Assembly (NCBI RefSeq): GCF_000721265.1
Contig: NZ_JOFZ01000012.1
Location: 310,001-374,000, forward strand
Direction: 5' to 3'
Length of the DNA stretch: 64,000 bases
Source: Streptomyces sp. NRRL F-5126
GTDB taxonomy: Bacteria; Actinomycetota; Actinomycetes; Streptomycetales; Streptomycetaceae
Shown here piece by piece: positions 42,977 to 52,275 of this stretch (the stretch's first letter is position 1; each line of letters opens with the position of its first letter). The notes below the pieces were generated by a model. It was not told the origin of the DNA and made no database searches. It saw only the letters and a program-made list of their open reading frames with translations. A program made the position numbers and the translations under genes.

Positions 42977-43509
42977 GCCGCCGGCGGGCCGCGATCGCCC
43001 GGGCCGGGGACGGTCACGTCACGCGGCAACGGCACGGCACCGGGCCGAAGGCGCCGCGGGAGGGCACCGTCCGACCGGCACGGCCAGGGCAGTGGGCCGT
43101 AGCGCTGCCAGGGATCGCGCCGCGTCAGCGGCCCCCCGTTCCCGGGCTGCGGCGGACGGCGGGGTCCGGGAACGGGCTGTGCCCGCGAGGTCCGCGACGA
43201 TCACGCGGGAGCGGCCGGGGCCCCGGGCCTGAGGCCCGGGGCCCAAGAGGCCCGGCACGGGAGCGGCACAGAGGCCCGGGGCCCAAGCGTGCGGCTCCGA
43301 CGGCCCGGTGGGGGCGGTGCGGCGGCGCCAGGGGGCGTACGCCGCCGCGCGGCCCGCGCCGGTGCGCGCCGCCCGTGCCACGGTGCTCCCGTCCCGTGCG
43401 CGTACGGAACGCGCGCCACCGCCCTTAGCCTCGCCACGAACCGGCCCGTTCCGGGGAGCTTCGGGGCGCCTCGGGCCCGGTCGGACGTGCCGACCTCGGG
43501 GAGGGGCCC
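42977..43509. other. 533-bp spacer before FAD oxidoreductase gene
   Basis: No gene seen. It contains a perfect 12-bp hairpin with loop tga (43218-43244) and two direct copies of gaggcccggggcccaag (43231-43247 and 43271-43287). A GGGGAGGGG ribosome-binding site lies at its end. Confidence 0.5.
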
Positions 43510-44910
43510 GTGCTCGAACAACTGCCGCGCGTCAGTGCCCGCACCACCATGGAGGCCCGGGCCGACGTCGTCGTGCTCGGCGCCGGCGCCGCGGGCCTCG
43601 CCGCCGCGCACCATCTCGCCGCCGCGGGCCTGACGGTCACCGTCCTGGAGGCCGCGCCGCACGTCGGCGGCCGCATGGCGACCGACCGCATTGACGGCTT
43701 CCTGCTCGACCGGCTGGGGCCGCTGCTCTCCACCGCGTACCCGGCGCTGCGGCGCACGCCGGGGCTCGACGCCGTGCCGCTGCGGATGTTCGCCCCCGGC
43801 TTCGCCGTGCACAGCTGCGGCAGGCGGTACCGGACGGGCGTGGTCGCCGGCCCCGCACGGAGCGAACGGAGCGGACGGAGCGCGCAGGGCGCACGGAGCG
43901 CGCTGTTGTCAGCGCGCGCCCTGACGAGCGTCCGCCCCCTGTCGCTGCTGCCGCCGCGCCCGGTCGCGCTCGGCCAGGCCAGGTTGGGCGCGCTTCTCGG
44001 GCGCCTCGCCACCGTGCCCACCGCGCACCTGGTGTCGCGCCCTGAACGCACCGCGCGTGAGGCGTACACGTCTCCGCTCGTGCGTGTGCTGCTGTCCGCG
44101 CTGCTGTACGACCCGGAGCTGACGTCGTCGAGCCGGTGCGCCGATCTGGTGTTGCGTGGATTCGCGCGCGGGCGGCTCTGCGTGCCGGAGGGCGGCTCGG
44201 CGGCGCTGCCGCGGTTGCTGGCGGCGACGCTTCCGCCGGGGTGCGCGCTGTACACGGACGTGTGCGTGACAGACGCGTCGATCAGCCGCGTCACGACGAA
44301 GGAGCACGGCGAGATCGCGTGCCGGGCGCTGGTGGTGGCGACCGGGGCCCGCGCGGCGGCCGGGTTACTGCCCGGGCTGCGGATGCCGGGCTTCCAGCCG
44401 GTGACGGTGGTGCACCACAGCGCGCCGCAACCGCCGCCCTCGGGCGCCTCGCTGCTGCTGGACGCGGACCGCGCCGGGCCCGTGTCCCACACGGCGGTGA
44501 TGAGCGCCGTGGACCCGGCGCGGGCGCCGCGTGGCGGCGTGCTCGTCACGTCGACGGTGCTGGGCCCGCCGCCCGCGGAACGTGACGTGCGGCGCCACCT
44601 GGCGAGGATGTACGGCGTGACGACGCACCGCTGGGAGACGCTGGCGGTCAACCACGATCCCGAGGCGGTCGTGACGACGCGCCCGCCGCACGACGTGCGC
44701 AGGGCGGTGCGGCTGCTGGCGGGCCTGTACGTGTGCGGTGACCACCGCGAGGTCAACACGGTCGAGGGCGCGCTGCACTCGGGCCGCAGAGCGGCGCACG
44801 CGGCCATGAAGGACCTGGGCGTGGCCCGCGTGAGCGGCGGCGACCGGCCTGAGGACGCGGCGGAGGCTGCGCGCCCCACGAGGCAGGCGCCAGAGGGGGC
44901 CGCCGCATAG
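43510..44910 (+). CDS. FAD-dependent amine oxidase/phytoene-desaturase-like oxidoreductase
   Basis: A 466-residue flavoprotein. The N-terminal FAD fold reads [40 protein letters not shown]; the C-terminal FAD motif is [20 protein letters not shown] followed by GRRAAHAAM. The middle holds a substrate domain with the segment [20 protein letters not shown]. Members oxidise amines or carotenoid-like substrates; the substrate is unknown and no carotenoid genes are nearby. The GTG start has GGGGAGGGG just upstream. The inserted R/S/G stretch near residue 117-132 ([13 protein letters not shown]) is unusual. Convergent with the TPR regulator. Confidence 0.87.
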   Translation: MLEQLPRVSARTTMEARADVVVLGAGAAGLAAAHHLAAAGLTVTVLEAAPHVGGRMATDRIDGFLLDRLGPLLSTAYPALRRTPGLDAVPLRMFAPGFAVHSCGRRYRTGVVAGPARSERSGRSAQGARSALLSARALTSVRPLSLLPPRPVALGQARLGALLGRLATVPTAHLVSRPERTAREAYTSPLVRVLLSALLYDPELTSSSRCADLVLRGFARGRLCVPEGGSAALPRLLAATLPPGCALYTDVCVTDASISRVTTKEHGEIACRALVVATGARAAAGLLPGLRMPGFQPVTVVHHSAPQPPPSGASLLLDADRAGPVSHTAVMSAVDPARAPRGGVLVTSTVLGPPPAERDVRRHLARMYGVTTHRWETLAVNHDPEAVVTTRPPHDVRRAVRLLAGLYVCGDHREVNTVEGALHSGRRAAHAAMKDLGVARVSGGDRPEDAAEAARPTRQAPEGAAA

Positions 44911-45599
44911 CGCGCGGCCGCGCGCCGCGCCTCGGTTCGCGGGCGCAGGCCCCCTGCGACGGGCGCGAATTCGTCGCAGCGGGGATCGCCCCACCGCGTC
45001 CAGGCCGCGGGGGAAGTCCGCGCGTCTGGGCGGAAGCCGCGCCACCGCGCCCTCGGTGTACCTACCGCCCGCGAGGACCGCCTCAGCAGCGACCCCGGGG
45101 CGGGCTGCCACGCGTGCGGCGCGACCGAGCGGCACACGCTTCCCGACGCGTAGCGCGCCGCTGTCCTCCCGCTCAGGCCGGCCGACCGGCCGCCGCTGAC
45201 GCGACGACCGTGGTGACCCACACCCCGCCCGTCGCGTATGGGCCTCAGGCCCCTCGTACGCCGCGAGGCCACCGCGGGGCCACGGCGGCCCGCGCCGGGC
45301 GCAGCGGGTCGCCTCGCGCTGCCGACGCCGCCGGAGCCGTTTCCCGGCAACGGTGGCCGGTCTCGCAGCGGACGCTGCCGGGCAGGCAGGCAGCCACTGC
45401 GTCGCGCGCCACTGACGACGGCCCCGCACCGGCGACGGACCGGGCGGCGACACACAGGCGCCCGGGCGCGACGCCGCTGCCGCGCGGGGCCGCCCCGCGG
45501 CCGGTGTGGTCGGCCGCCCGCACGGGCGCCACGCCCGCGCCCGGCCCGCAAGCGCCCGCACCGGGCGAAGTGGGCCGCCCGCGCCGCGCGGGCGCGCCG
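44911..45599. other. 689-bp spacer between convergent genes
   Basis: No gene or element recognised. Composition is extreme in G and C, with short inverted repeats throughout. The longest frames read as Arg/Pro/Ala-rich runs, which is the pattern of non-coding GC-rich DNA. Confidence 0.5.
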
Positions 45600-47228
45600 T
45601 CAGCGCAGGGCCGTCACGCGGTCGCGGTACGTGCGCACCGCGACCGCGTCCCGGTGCGGCTCCAGACGGCGTTCGAAGTCGCGTACGTACTCGACCGCGC
45701 GCACCGACCTCATCTCCGACGCCGCCTGCGCCGCCTCGGCGCCCAGCGCGCACGCCTGGTCGAGCTCGCCGAGGCCGAGACGCGCCGTGGCCAGCACGAC
45801 CGTGCAGAACAGCCTGCTGCGCGCCAGCTCGGGCCCGCGCAGGCTCAGCGAGCGCTCCGCGTGCTGGGCGGCCGCGCGGTACTGCGAGAGGTCCCTGTGG
45901 CAGTGCCCGAACTCGTCCGCGAGCTGCGCCTCGTCGAAGAACCGCGCCCAGTACGGCACCTCCTCCCCCGGCCGCGCCGCCTCCAGCGCCCGCTCGGCGC
46001 GCAGCAGCGCCGACGTGCACGCGCGCGCATCCCCGAGTACGCCGTGCCCGCGCGCCTCCGCCGCCTGCAACAGGGCCTGCACGACCGGCGGCGCCGACGC
46101 CCCCACGCCCTGCTGCGCCACCCGCGCGAGTTGCACCGCCTCCCGCCCGTGGCTGAGGTACACCGCCTGGCGGCTCATCGTCACGAGCACGTACGAGCCG
46201 TACGCCCGGTCGTCCGCCGCCTGCGAGAGCCGGAGCGCCTGCACGAAGTAGCGCTGGGCGAGGCCGTGGGCAGCGATGTCGTACGACGTCCAGCCGGCGA
46301 GCCTCGTCAGGTCGGCCACGGCGCCGAACAGGCGCCGTCCGACGGACTCCCCGTACAGGCCGCGGAGCATCGGCTCGGCCTCGTGTTCGAGGTAGCGGAC
46401 GAGCGCTTGGCGGGCGTGGCCGCCGCCGTAGCGCTGGTCGAGGGTGCGGAAGAGCTCGCCCACCGACTTGAGGGCCGCGATGTCGCCCGCCGAGACCCGG
46501 GGACCTGGCACGCCCGCGCGGCCCGCGCCGCCGGTGTGCGGCCGAGGCCGCGGCACAGCCGCGGCCCGTGGCCCCGACTCCAGCGGGCCGGCCGACGGCT
46601 GCGACGGGACCCGGACCTCCCCCGCGCCACCGCCTCCGGCGCCGCCGCCTCCCGGGCCGCCCGTGGCCGGACCGGAGGCCACGGCCGTACCCGCAGCGCC
46701 GGGTCCGCCGACCGCGCCCGCCGGGGCCGGTCTCCGCGGCGCGGTGGCGCCGGCCGCGCCCGACGCCACCGCCGGGTGCCCCACGCGCTCGTCGGGCCTG
46801 CCGATCAGCCAGTCCCTGCTGGGCACCACGAGCCCCGCGGGCGTGAACGCGATCTTGCGAAGCTCCGCGTGGCTGCCCGAGTCCTTCTTCCACAGCCCGC
46901 CGACGATGTCGACCGCCTCCTCGGGCGTGGCGGCGAACTCCAGCCCCGCGTAGACGGGCGCGCACGCGTCGAGCCCGAGGTCCTGGGTGGTCAGGCGGCG
47001 GCCGAGTCTGCGCGTGAACACCTCGGTGATCAGCGCCGGAGTGGTGCCGCGCGGCTGCTGGCCGCGCAGCCAGCGGGTGACGGACGTCTTGTCGTAGCGG
47101 AGGTCGAGCCCGTGCTCGAGGCCGAGCTGGTCGACCCTGCGGGCGAGGCCCGCGTGGGAGAAGCCTGCTTCTGCGATGAGCGCGGCGAGCCTGTTGTTGG
47201 GATTGCGCTGCGGAGGTCGTTCCGACAT
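45600..47228 (-). CDS. NsdA-like regulator: XRE-like head, disordered linker, TPR tail
   Basis: A 542-residue regulator of the Streptomyces type that includes NsdA-like proteins. Residues 5-110 form an XRE-like DNA-binding head ([40 protein letters not shown]). A Gly/Ala/Pro-rich linker occupies about 165-240. The rest is helical repeats of TPR kind ([80 protein letters not shown]). The ATG at 47228 has AGGAG about 12 nt upstream. Divergent from lipB across 375 bp. Proteins of this class usually repress development or antibiotic synthesis; targets unknown. Confidence 0.83.
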   Translation of the reverse strand: MSERPPQRNPNNRLAALIAEAGFSHAGLARRVDQLGLEHGLDLRYDKTSVTRWLRGQQPRGTTPALITEVFTRRLGRRLTTQDLGLDACAPVYAGLEFAATPEEAVDIVGGLWKKDSGSHAELRKIAFTPAGLVVPSRDWLIGRPDERVGHPAVASGAAGATAPRRPAPAGAVGGPGAAGTAVASGPATGGPGGGGAGGGGAGEVRVPSQPSAGPLESGPRAAAVPRPRPHTGGAGRAGVPGPRVSAGDIAALKSVGELFRTLDQRYGGGHARQALVRYLEHEAEPMLRGLYGESVGRRLFGAVADLTRLAGWTSYDIAAHGLAQRYFVQALRLSQAADDRAYGSYVLVTMSRQAVYLSHGREAVQLARVAQQGVGASAPPVVQALLQAAEARGHGVLGDARACTSALLRAERALEAARPGEEVPYWARFFDEAQLADEFGHCHRDLSQYRAAAQHAERSLSLRGPELARSRLFCTVVLATARLGLGELDQACALGAEAAQAASEMRSVRAVEYVRDFERRLEPHRDAVAVRTYRDRVTALR

Positions 47229-47281
47229 CAGCTGTACGGTCTCCTGCCTTCCGGGCCCGGGGCAGCCCCATACCATCGGCC

Positions 47282-47360
47282 CCTCACGATCGGCGCGAAT
47301 TTAGCGGTAAAAAGCAACCTCACACCGGCTTTCACACCGGGTTCATCCGATCGTGTGAGG
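47282..47360. promoter_or_regulatory. Inverted repeat in regulator/lipB divergent region
   Basis: cctcacgatcgg (47282-47293) and ccgatcgtgtgagg (47347-47360) are near-complementary arms, differing by a 2-nt indel. They flank an A/T-rich block (aatttagcggtaaaaagc) and two copies of cacaccgg. Likely promoter/operator of the regulator gene. The remaining spacer to 47603 shows no gene; lipB has AAGGAGG near its GTG. Confidence 0.45.
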
Positions 47361-47603
47361 ATCCGCGCAACCTCTGCCGAGCGGCGCGTGAATCTGCCTC
47401 CGGCACATGCGCCGATCGGCCGTCCACCGGCCGCCCACCACCTCCCCGTCACGTTGCCCGTCCGCCGCCGTACAGTTGCGGAAGCGCCGGAGTGCACGGA
47501 AAACGCCCCCTGCGCACCACGTCCGCGGTGTGCCGGGCGCTCCTTCGACGCACCGGAAGCTGGACCGACGGCTGCGCTGCCGCAGCCACAAGGAGGCACT
47601 GCC

Positions 47604-48434
47604 GTGGATGAGCTGCGGTTCGTCCGTCTGGGCTTCGGCGACGAGGCCGTCGCCTACCTGGACGCATGGGAGGAGCAGCGCCGCGTGCACGCCGCACGCG
47701 TCGCCGACGAGGTACCCGACACCTGCCTGATGCTCGAACACCCGCCCGTCTACACGGCCGGCCGGCGCACGCGCGACGACGAGCGGCCCCTCGACGGCAC
47801 CCCGGTGATCGACGTGGACCGCGGCGGCAAGATCACCTGGCACGGTCCCGGCCAGCTGGTGGGCTACCCGATCCTGAAGCTGCCGAACCCGGTGGACGTC
47901 ATCGCGCACGTCCGGCGCCTCGAGGAGGCGCTGATCCGGACGGCCGCCGAGTTCGGCGTGGAGACGACCCGGGTGGAGGGCCGCAGCGGGGTGTGGGTGC
48001 TGGGCGACGCGGTCGCGGACCGCGCGGCCTCCCCCGGCCTCGTGCTGGACTTCGACCCGCGCGTCAAGACGGACGACTTCGACCCGCGGCTCAACGGCCC
48101 GGAGTACGCGCCGTCCAACGCGGGGCAGCGGCGTGAGGACCGCAAGCTCGCGGCCATCGGCATCCGCGTCGCCAAGGGCGTCACGATGCACGGCTTCTCG
48201 CTGAACGTGAACCCCGACAACACGTACTTCGACCGCATCGTGCCGTGCGGCATCCGGGACGCGGGGGTGACGTCGCTCGCATACGAGCTGGGGCGCGATG
48301 TGCCCGTCGCGGAGGTCCTGCCCGTGGTGGAGCGGCACCTGCGCGAGGTGCTGGCGGAGGCGCCCTCCGATTCCGCCGCCTCCCCCGTGTCCGCCACGGA
48401 CGCGGACGCGGCGCTGGAGGGCGCGAGCGCCTGA
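47604..48434 (+). CDS. lipB: Lipoyl(octanoyl) transferase LipB
   Basis: A 276-residue enzyme that transfers octanoate from acyl carrier protein to apo-lipoyl domains. Family signatures: [17 protein letters not shown], the [19 protein letters not shown] motif, EGRSGVWV, the catalytic Lys in [21 protein letters not shown], and the catalytic Cys in [17 protein letters not shown]. The GTG at 47604 is preceded by AAGGAGG. A variable Ser/Ala/Asp C-terminal tail of about 35 residues follows the core. Forms a pair with lipA (157-bp gap). Products modify SucB and the other lipoyl proteins of this region. Confidence 0.95.
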   Translation: MDELRFVRLGFGDEAVAYLDAWEEQRRVHAARVADEVPDTCLMLEHPPVYTAGRRTRDDERPLDGTPVIDVDRGGKITWHGPGQLVGYPILKLPNPVDVIAHVRRLEEALIRTAAEFGVETTRVEGRSGVWVLGDAVADRAASPGLVLDFDPRVKTDDFDPRLNGPEYAPSNAGQRREDRKLAAIGIRVAKGVTMHGFSLNVNPDNTYFDRIVPCGIRDAGVTSLAYELGRDVPVAEVLPVVERHLREVLAEAPSDSAASPVSATDADAALEGASA

Positions 48435-48591
48435 CCACGGCCTGCCCGACGCGGCGGGCCCTGCGGCCCGAGAGCCCTCCGTGACCCAGAGACCACGGTC
48501 CGAACGGACCACAAGACCACGTAATGCACGGGCGTAACCTGGTATTCGCCGAAGAATCGAATGCCGCGCCAGCCAGAAAGAGGTGCCGGAC

Positions 48592-49593
48592 GTGTCCGCT
48601 GTCGCACCCGACGGACGCAAGATGCTGCGCCTGGAGGTCCGGAACAGCCAGACCCCCATCGAGCGCAAGCCCGAGTGGATCAAGACCCGGGCGAAGATGG
48701 GGCCCGAGTACAACCAGCTGCAGAAACTCGTCAAGAGCGAGGGCCTGCACACGGTCTGCCAGGAGGCCGGCTGTCCGAACATCTTCGAGTGCTGGGAGGA
48801 CCGCGAGGCGACCTTCCTCATCGGTGGCGACCAGTGCACCAGGCGCTGCGACTTCTGCCAGATCGACACGGGCAAGCCGCAGGCGCTCGACCGTGACGAG
48901 CCGCGGCGCGTGGGCGAGTCCGTCGTCACAATGGACCTGAACTACGCCACGATCACCGGCGTCGCGCGCGACGACCTGGAGGACGGCGGCGCCTGGCTGT
49001 ACGCGGAGACGGTGCGGCAGATCCACGCGATGACGGCGGCCCGCGAGGCGGGCGCGACCAAGGTCGAGCTGCTCATCCCCGACTTCAACGCGGTGCCCGA
49101 GCAGCTCGCCGAGGTGTTCTCGTCGCGGCCCGAGGTGCTCGCGCACAACGTCGAGACGGTGCCGCGCATCTTCAAGCGCATCCGCCCCGGCTTCCGCTAC
49201 GAGCGCTCGCTCGACGTCATCACGAAGGCGCGCGAGGCCGGGCTCATCACCAAGTCCAACCTGATCCTGGGGATGGGCGAGGAGCGCGCCGAGGTCAGCG
49301 AGGCGCTGCGGCAGCTGCACGAGGCGGGCTGCGAGCTGATCACGATCACGCAGTACCTGCGTCCTTCGGTGCGCCACCACCCCGTCGAGCGGTGGGTGAA
49401 GCCCGACGAGTTCGTCGAGCTGAAGGAGGAGGCCGAGCAGATCGGCTTCTCCGGCGTGATGTCGGGGCCGCTGGTGCGCTCCTCCTACCGTGCGGGCCGC
49501 CTGTTCCAGCAGGCGATGGAACGCAGGAGCGCGCAGCAGCCCGCGGGCGTCGGGGCGGCCTCCGGCGTCGGGGCGGTTCCGCCGGCGGTGTGA
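48592..49593 (+). CDS. lipA: Lipoyl synthase LipA
   Basis: A 333-residue radical-SAM enzyme inserting sulfur at C6 and C8 of the octanoyl chain. Auxiliary [4Fe-4S] ligands: [12 protein letters not shown]. Radical-SAM cluster: CTRRCDFC. Conserved C-terminal serine: [11 protein letters not shown]. The GTG at 48592 ([18 protein letters not shown]) matches the genus-wide N-terminus and has AAAGAGG 8 nt upstream; a GTG at 48583 is less likely. The last ~15 residues are a G/A/V tail. A 15-bp hairpin follows 41 bp after the stop. Confidence 0.96.
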   Translation: MSAVAPDGRKMLRLEVRNSQTPIERKPEWIKTRAKMGPEYNQLQKLVKSEGLHTVCQEAGCPNIFECWEDREATFLIGGDQCTRRCDFCQIDTGKPQALDRDEPRRVGESVVTMDLNYATITGVARDDLEDGGAWLYAETVRQIHAMTAAREAGATKVELLIPDFNAVPEQLAEVFSSRPEVLAHNVETVPRIFKRIRPGFRYERSLDVITKAREAGLITKSNLILGMGEERAEVSEALRQLHEAGCELITITQYLRPSVRHHPVERWVKPDEFVELKEEAEQIGFSGVMSGPLVRSSYRAGRLFQQAMERRSAQQPAGVGAASGVGAVPPAV

Positions 49594-49634
49594 ATCCGCG
49601 CACAAGTGATTACCGGCGAGTAGCAGTGCTTGCC

Positions 49635-49684
49635 CGAGCGGCCCGTACGTACGTCCCAGGTGAGGGGCGCGTACGGGCCGCTCG
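49635..49684 (+). terminator. Terminator after lipA
   Basis: A perfect 15-bp stem (49635-49649 with 49670-49684) and a 20-nt loop, 41 bp after the lipA stop. Confidence 0.65.
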
Positions 49685-49838
49685 CGCGCCGGGGCGCACG
49701 CGGCGCGTCCGCGGCCCCGGGTCACGGCGGTTTGACCGCCGGGTCACGCGCTGGTAACACCGATGAGTGACGCCGCACGCACGCACCGCACACGCCGGGC
49801 ACGCCCGGGGCAGCCGCGGCCGCGGACCACACGGCACC

Positions 49839-49872
49839 TCATCGCACCGCACCATTCATCGCACCGCACCAT
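49839..49872 (+). repeat. 17-nt exact tandem duplication upstream of small gene
   Basis: tcatcgcaccgcaccat is present twice in immediate succession (49839-49855, 49856-49872), about 40 bp before the ATG of the 71-aa gene. The rest of the 319-bp spacer after lipA shows only the terminator and promoter-like sequence (ggtttgaccgcc..gctggtaacaccg). Confidence 0.7.
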
Positions 49873-49912
49873 CCCGCTCTTCCCCGCTCGTCTCGCCAGG
49901 GAGATCGACATC

Positions 49913-50128
49913 ATGCAGGCCGCGCCGGTACGCCCCACTGCCCGTCCGCTGGCGGCAGCACGTTTCGCGCTGCGCGCCGTGGAGACGCTGCTGCTGGCCG
50001 GCGGTCAGCGGACGGCGCGCCGAAATGCCTGGTCAGCGGTGGTTGAGGACCGGCGCGCCGCCCGCGCACGCGCGGAGAGCCAGTCCGTGATCGAGGCTGT
50101 GTCCGACCGCTCTTCCCAAGCCACGTAA
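49913..50128 (+). CDS. Small basic hypothetical protein (71 aa)
   Basis: A 71-residue basic, Ala/Arg-rich protein (MQAAPVRPTARPLAAARFAL, RAVETLLLAGGQRTARRNAW, SAVVEDRRAARARAESQSVI). It is predicted helical, with a weakly hydrophobic segment at residues 22-31. A GGGAG ribosome-binding site precedes the ATG by 9 nt. It lies 10 bp before the DUF4191 gene and probably shares its transcript. Function unknown; I believe it is conserved at this site in Streptomyces but cannot check. Confidence 0.6.
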   Translation: MQAAPVRPTARPLAAARFALRAVETLLLAGGQRTARRNAWSAVVEDRRAARARAESQSVIEAVSDRSSQAT

Positions 50129-50138
50129 ACTTTCCTGT

Positions 50139-50837
50139 ATGGCGAGGAAGGACAACGCAGACTCTGCTGCGAACCAGGGGCGACTGAAGCAGATCGCCCA
50201 GACCTACAAGATGACCCGGCGGGTCGATCCCAAAGTCGGTCTTGTCATCGCGGGCGTGGGAATCGTCACCTTCGGTGTCATCCTCGCCATCGGTTTCGCG
50301 CTCGGCCACCCGCTCTATCTGGGGATCCTGGGCTTCATCCTGGCGTTCCTCGCGATGGCGATCATCTTCGGCCGCCGCGCGGAACGCGCGGCCTTCGGGC
50401 AGATGGAGGGGCAGCCCGGAGCGGCCGCCGCGGTCCTGGAGAACGTGGGACGCGGCTGGACGACTACACCGGCTGTGGCGATGAACCGCAGCCAGGACGT
50501 CGTGCACCGCGCGGTGAGCAAGGCGGGCATCGTGCTGGTCGCCGAGGGCAACCCGAACCGGCTGAAGTCGCTGCTCGCGGCCGAGAAGCGGAAGATGGCG
50601 CGCGTCGTCGTCGACGTGCCGGTGCGGGACATCATCGTGGGTGACGGCGAGGGGCAGGTGCCGCTGAAGAAGGTGCGCGCCACGCTGCTGAAGCTGCCGC
50701 GCGTGGTGGACGGGCCGACGGTGACGGCCACCAACGACCGGCTGCGCGCGATGGGCGACCTGATGAGCAACATGCCGCTGCCGAAGGGGCCCATGCCGAA
50801 GAACGTGCGCATGCCGAAGGGCGGCAAGATGCGCTGA
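50139..50837 (+). CDS. DUF4191 family membrane protein
   Basis: A 232-residue actinobacterial protein. The charged N-terminus (ARKDNADSAANQGRLKQIAQ, TYKMTRRVDPKVGL) is followed by two membrane helices at about 35-80 (VIAGVGIVTFGVILAIGFAL, ILGFILAFLAMAIIFG) and a cytoplasmic domain (AAFGQMEGQPGAAAAVLENV, RAVSKAGIVLVAEGNPNRLK) that ends in a Met/Pro/Lys-rich tail (PLPKGPMPKNVRMPKGGKM). Function unknown, although it is a core actinobacterial gene. Ends at a perfect 20-bp hairpin. Confidence 0.88.
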   Translation: MARKDNADSAANQGRLKQIAQTYKMTRRVDPKVGLVIAGVGIVTFGVILAIGFALGHPLYLGILGFILAFLAMAIIFGRRAERAAFGQMEGQPGAAAAVLENVGRGWTTTPAVAMNRSQDVVHRAVSKAGIVLVAEGNPNRLKSLLAAEKRKMARVVVDVPVRDIIVGDGEGQVPLKKVRATLLKLPRVVDGPTVTATNDRLRAMGDLMSNMPLPKGPMPKNVRMPKGGKMR

Positions 50838-50847
50838 CGCGCGGGCG

Positions 50848-50890
50848 ATGTGGAAGGGGGCGGCCGGGTACCGGCCGCCCCCTTCCACAT
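50848..50890 (+). terminator. Terminator after DUF4191 gene
   Basis: A perfect 20-bp stem (atgtggaagggggcggccgg and complement) with a 3-nt gta loop, 11 bp after the stop. Confidence 0.85.
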
Positions 50891-51534
50891 GTCCGGGCCC
50901 GATGGCGGCTCGATGCCCGCGCGCACGCGGGCGGCTTGGCACGCCGACTCGGCCCGTCAGCGCGGTTCAGCGGCGTCGACAGCCGGGCGGTGGGGCTGGT
51001 CGCGCCGAGCCGCCCGGCGCACCGGCTTCGGCCGGGCGCCCGGCGGCTCGGCGCACTCCGGCCCCCGCGGTGCGGCCGGCCGGCGCGGTCCGGTACGCGG
51101 TTCGGCGGCCCGGGACCATAACCAGGCGCTCCCGGCGCACAGCGCGGCCCCACCCGGCGTCGGCGCCCTGACGGTCGAGCACAGCCCGCCCGGCGCCGAC
51201 GGCTGAGCGTGGCCGGACCGGCGGCGTCCGGCGGCCGATCCGGCGCACCGGCGGCAGCCCGCGGGCACCCGGCCGCTCGGCGCCCTCCGGCGCATCACCG
51301 GCAGCCGAGGGGGCCAGTGCTCTCGACCCGGCCGCTCGGCGCGCTCCGGCCCTTGCGGTGCGGCGGCTCCGGCCCCTCACCAGGGGGCCACGCGGGCCCG
51401 CGCGTCTCGGCTCGCCGTCGGCGCCCCGACGGCTGAGTGCGGCCCGGCGGCGCCAGGCGTGCTCGGTCCGGCGCTCAGGGCGGTCCGGCGGGCACCTCGG
51501 CCCGGGCGCCCAGCGATCGGGCTGCGCGGCGCGG
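50891..51534. other. 644-bp GC-rich spacer with degenerate repeats
   Basis: No gene supported. The stretch repeats variants of ccgctcggcgcnctccgg and gcccttgcggtgcggcggctcc several times (near 51046, 51274, 51332 and 51350), as if it expanded by slippage or duplication. Frames on both strands read as Arg/Pro/Ala/Gly-rich. Confidence 0.45.
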
Positions 51535-52002
51535 CTACATCCTGACCTGGACGGCGCGGCCGAGCCGGTCGTGCAGGCCGCGGCCGTCGCGGTCCCAGAT
51601 CAGCGCGGGGATCGCCAGGCAGAGCAGGACGCAGCGGATCAGCGCCCACCCGAAGCCGAGCCTGCCTCCGGCCTCGGAGACGACCCGGAGGCGGAAGAGC
51701 CGCTTGCCCGGGGTGAAGCCGAGCGTGCCGACGGTGAGGGCGCTGAGCACGAAGAAGACGGCGAGCGCCCAGTTCTCGACGACGTTCGCGCTGCCGCGCG
51801 TGATCAGCCCGTACACGACGATGACGCACAGCGCCCAGTCGACGAAGATGGCGCCGAAGCGCCGGCCGAGCGGCGCAACGGAGCCAGGGCCGTCCTGCGG
51901 CAGGCCGAGCCGCTGGCCGCGGTACCCGAAGTCGACGCCCATGTCCTCGGCCGCCGCGCGGGGCCCGGAGAGCCAGGATCCGATTGCTTGCCTGTTGTCC
52001 AC
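51535..52002 (-). CDS. RDD family membrane protein
   Basis: A 155-residue protein with an RDD domain: the Arg of VAPLGRRFGAIFVDWALCVI, the Asp-Asp-equivalent region in FVDWAL, and LGFTPGKRLFRLRVV, three hydrophobic helices, and the closing RDGRGLHDRLGRAVQVRM. The domain is found in transporters and membrane proteins of unclear role. The GTG at 52002 (VDNRQAIGSWLSGPRAAA) is taken as start; an upstream frame adds G/A-rich sequence. Divergent from glnA. Confidence 0.88.
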   Translation of the reverse strand: MDNRQAIGSWLSGPRAAAEDMGVDFGYRGQRLGLPQDGPGSVAPLGRRFGAIFVDWALCVIVVYGLITRGSANVVENWALAVFFVLSALTVGTLGFTPGKRLFRLRVVSEAGGRLGFGWALIRCVLLCLAIPALIWDRDGRGLHDRLGRAVQVRM

Positions 52003-52112
52003 GGCTCCACGGTACGCGCCGGGCGCGGCCCAGCGGCCGCCCGCCCCCACGTTCGCGCACGCCGCGCGCTCCCGCGCGCGTCACCGCACTCGCACCCGCG
52101 GCGGCGTGCCGG

Positions 52113-52150
52113 TTAACGTGCGCGAAACAAACGGGTCATCCTGGAGAAAT
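52113..52150 (+). promoter_or_regulatory. Double GlnR box upstream of glnA
   Basis: Four half-sites at exact 6-nt spacing: TTAAC (52113), GAAAC (52124), GTCAT (52135), GAAAT (52146). This fits the a1-b1-a2-b2 gTnAC-n6-GAAAC layout known for the nitrogen regulator GlnR at Streptomyces glnA promoters. The second pair is degenerate at its last base. Confidence 0.75.
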
Positions 52151-52275
52151 GGCGGAAACATAAGGTCGCCGTCATCGTGTGCCGCGTGCACGGGCCGAGG
52201 GAGTACGGACCGCTCGCCCGCACAGCCGAGTTTCAAGCCCCCGCCCCTCCCCGAGGCGGGAGGAGGAGGAGCTGG

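Noticed and set aside
44365..47271. 968-codon leftward frame covering part of the FAD gene, the spacer and the regulator
   Set aside because: Overlaps two better supported genes in another frame and reads as Arg/Pro/Gly repeats.
49839..49872. Start of a CRISPR-like array
   Set aside because: Only two abutting copies with no spacers.
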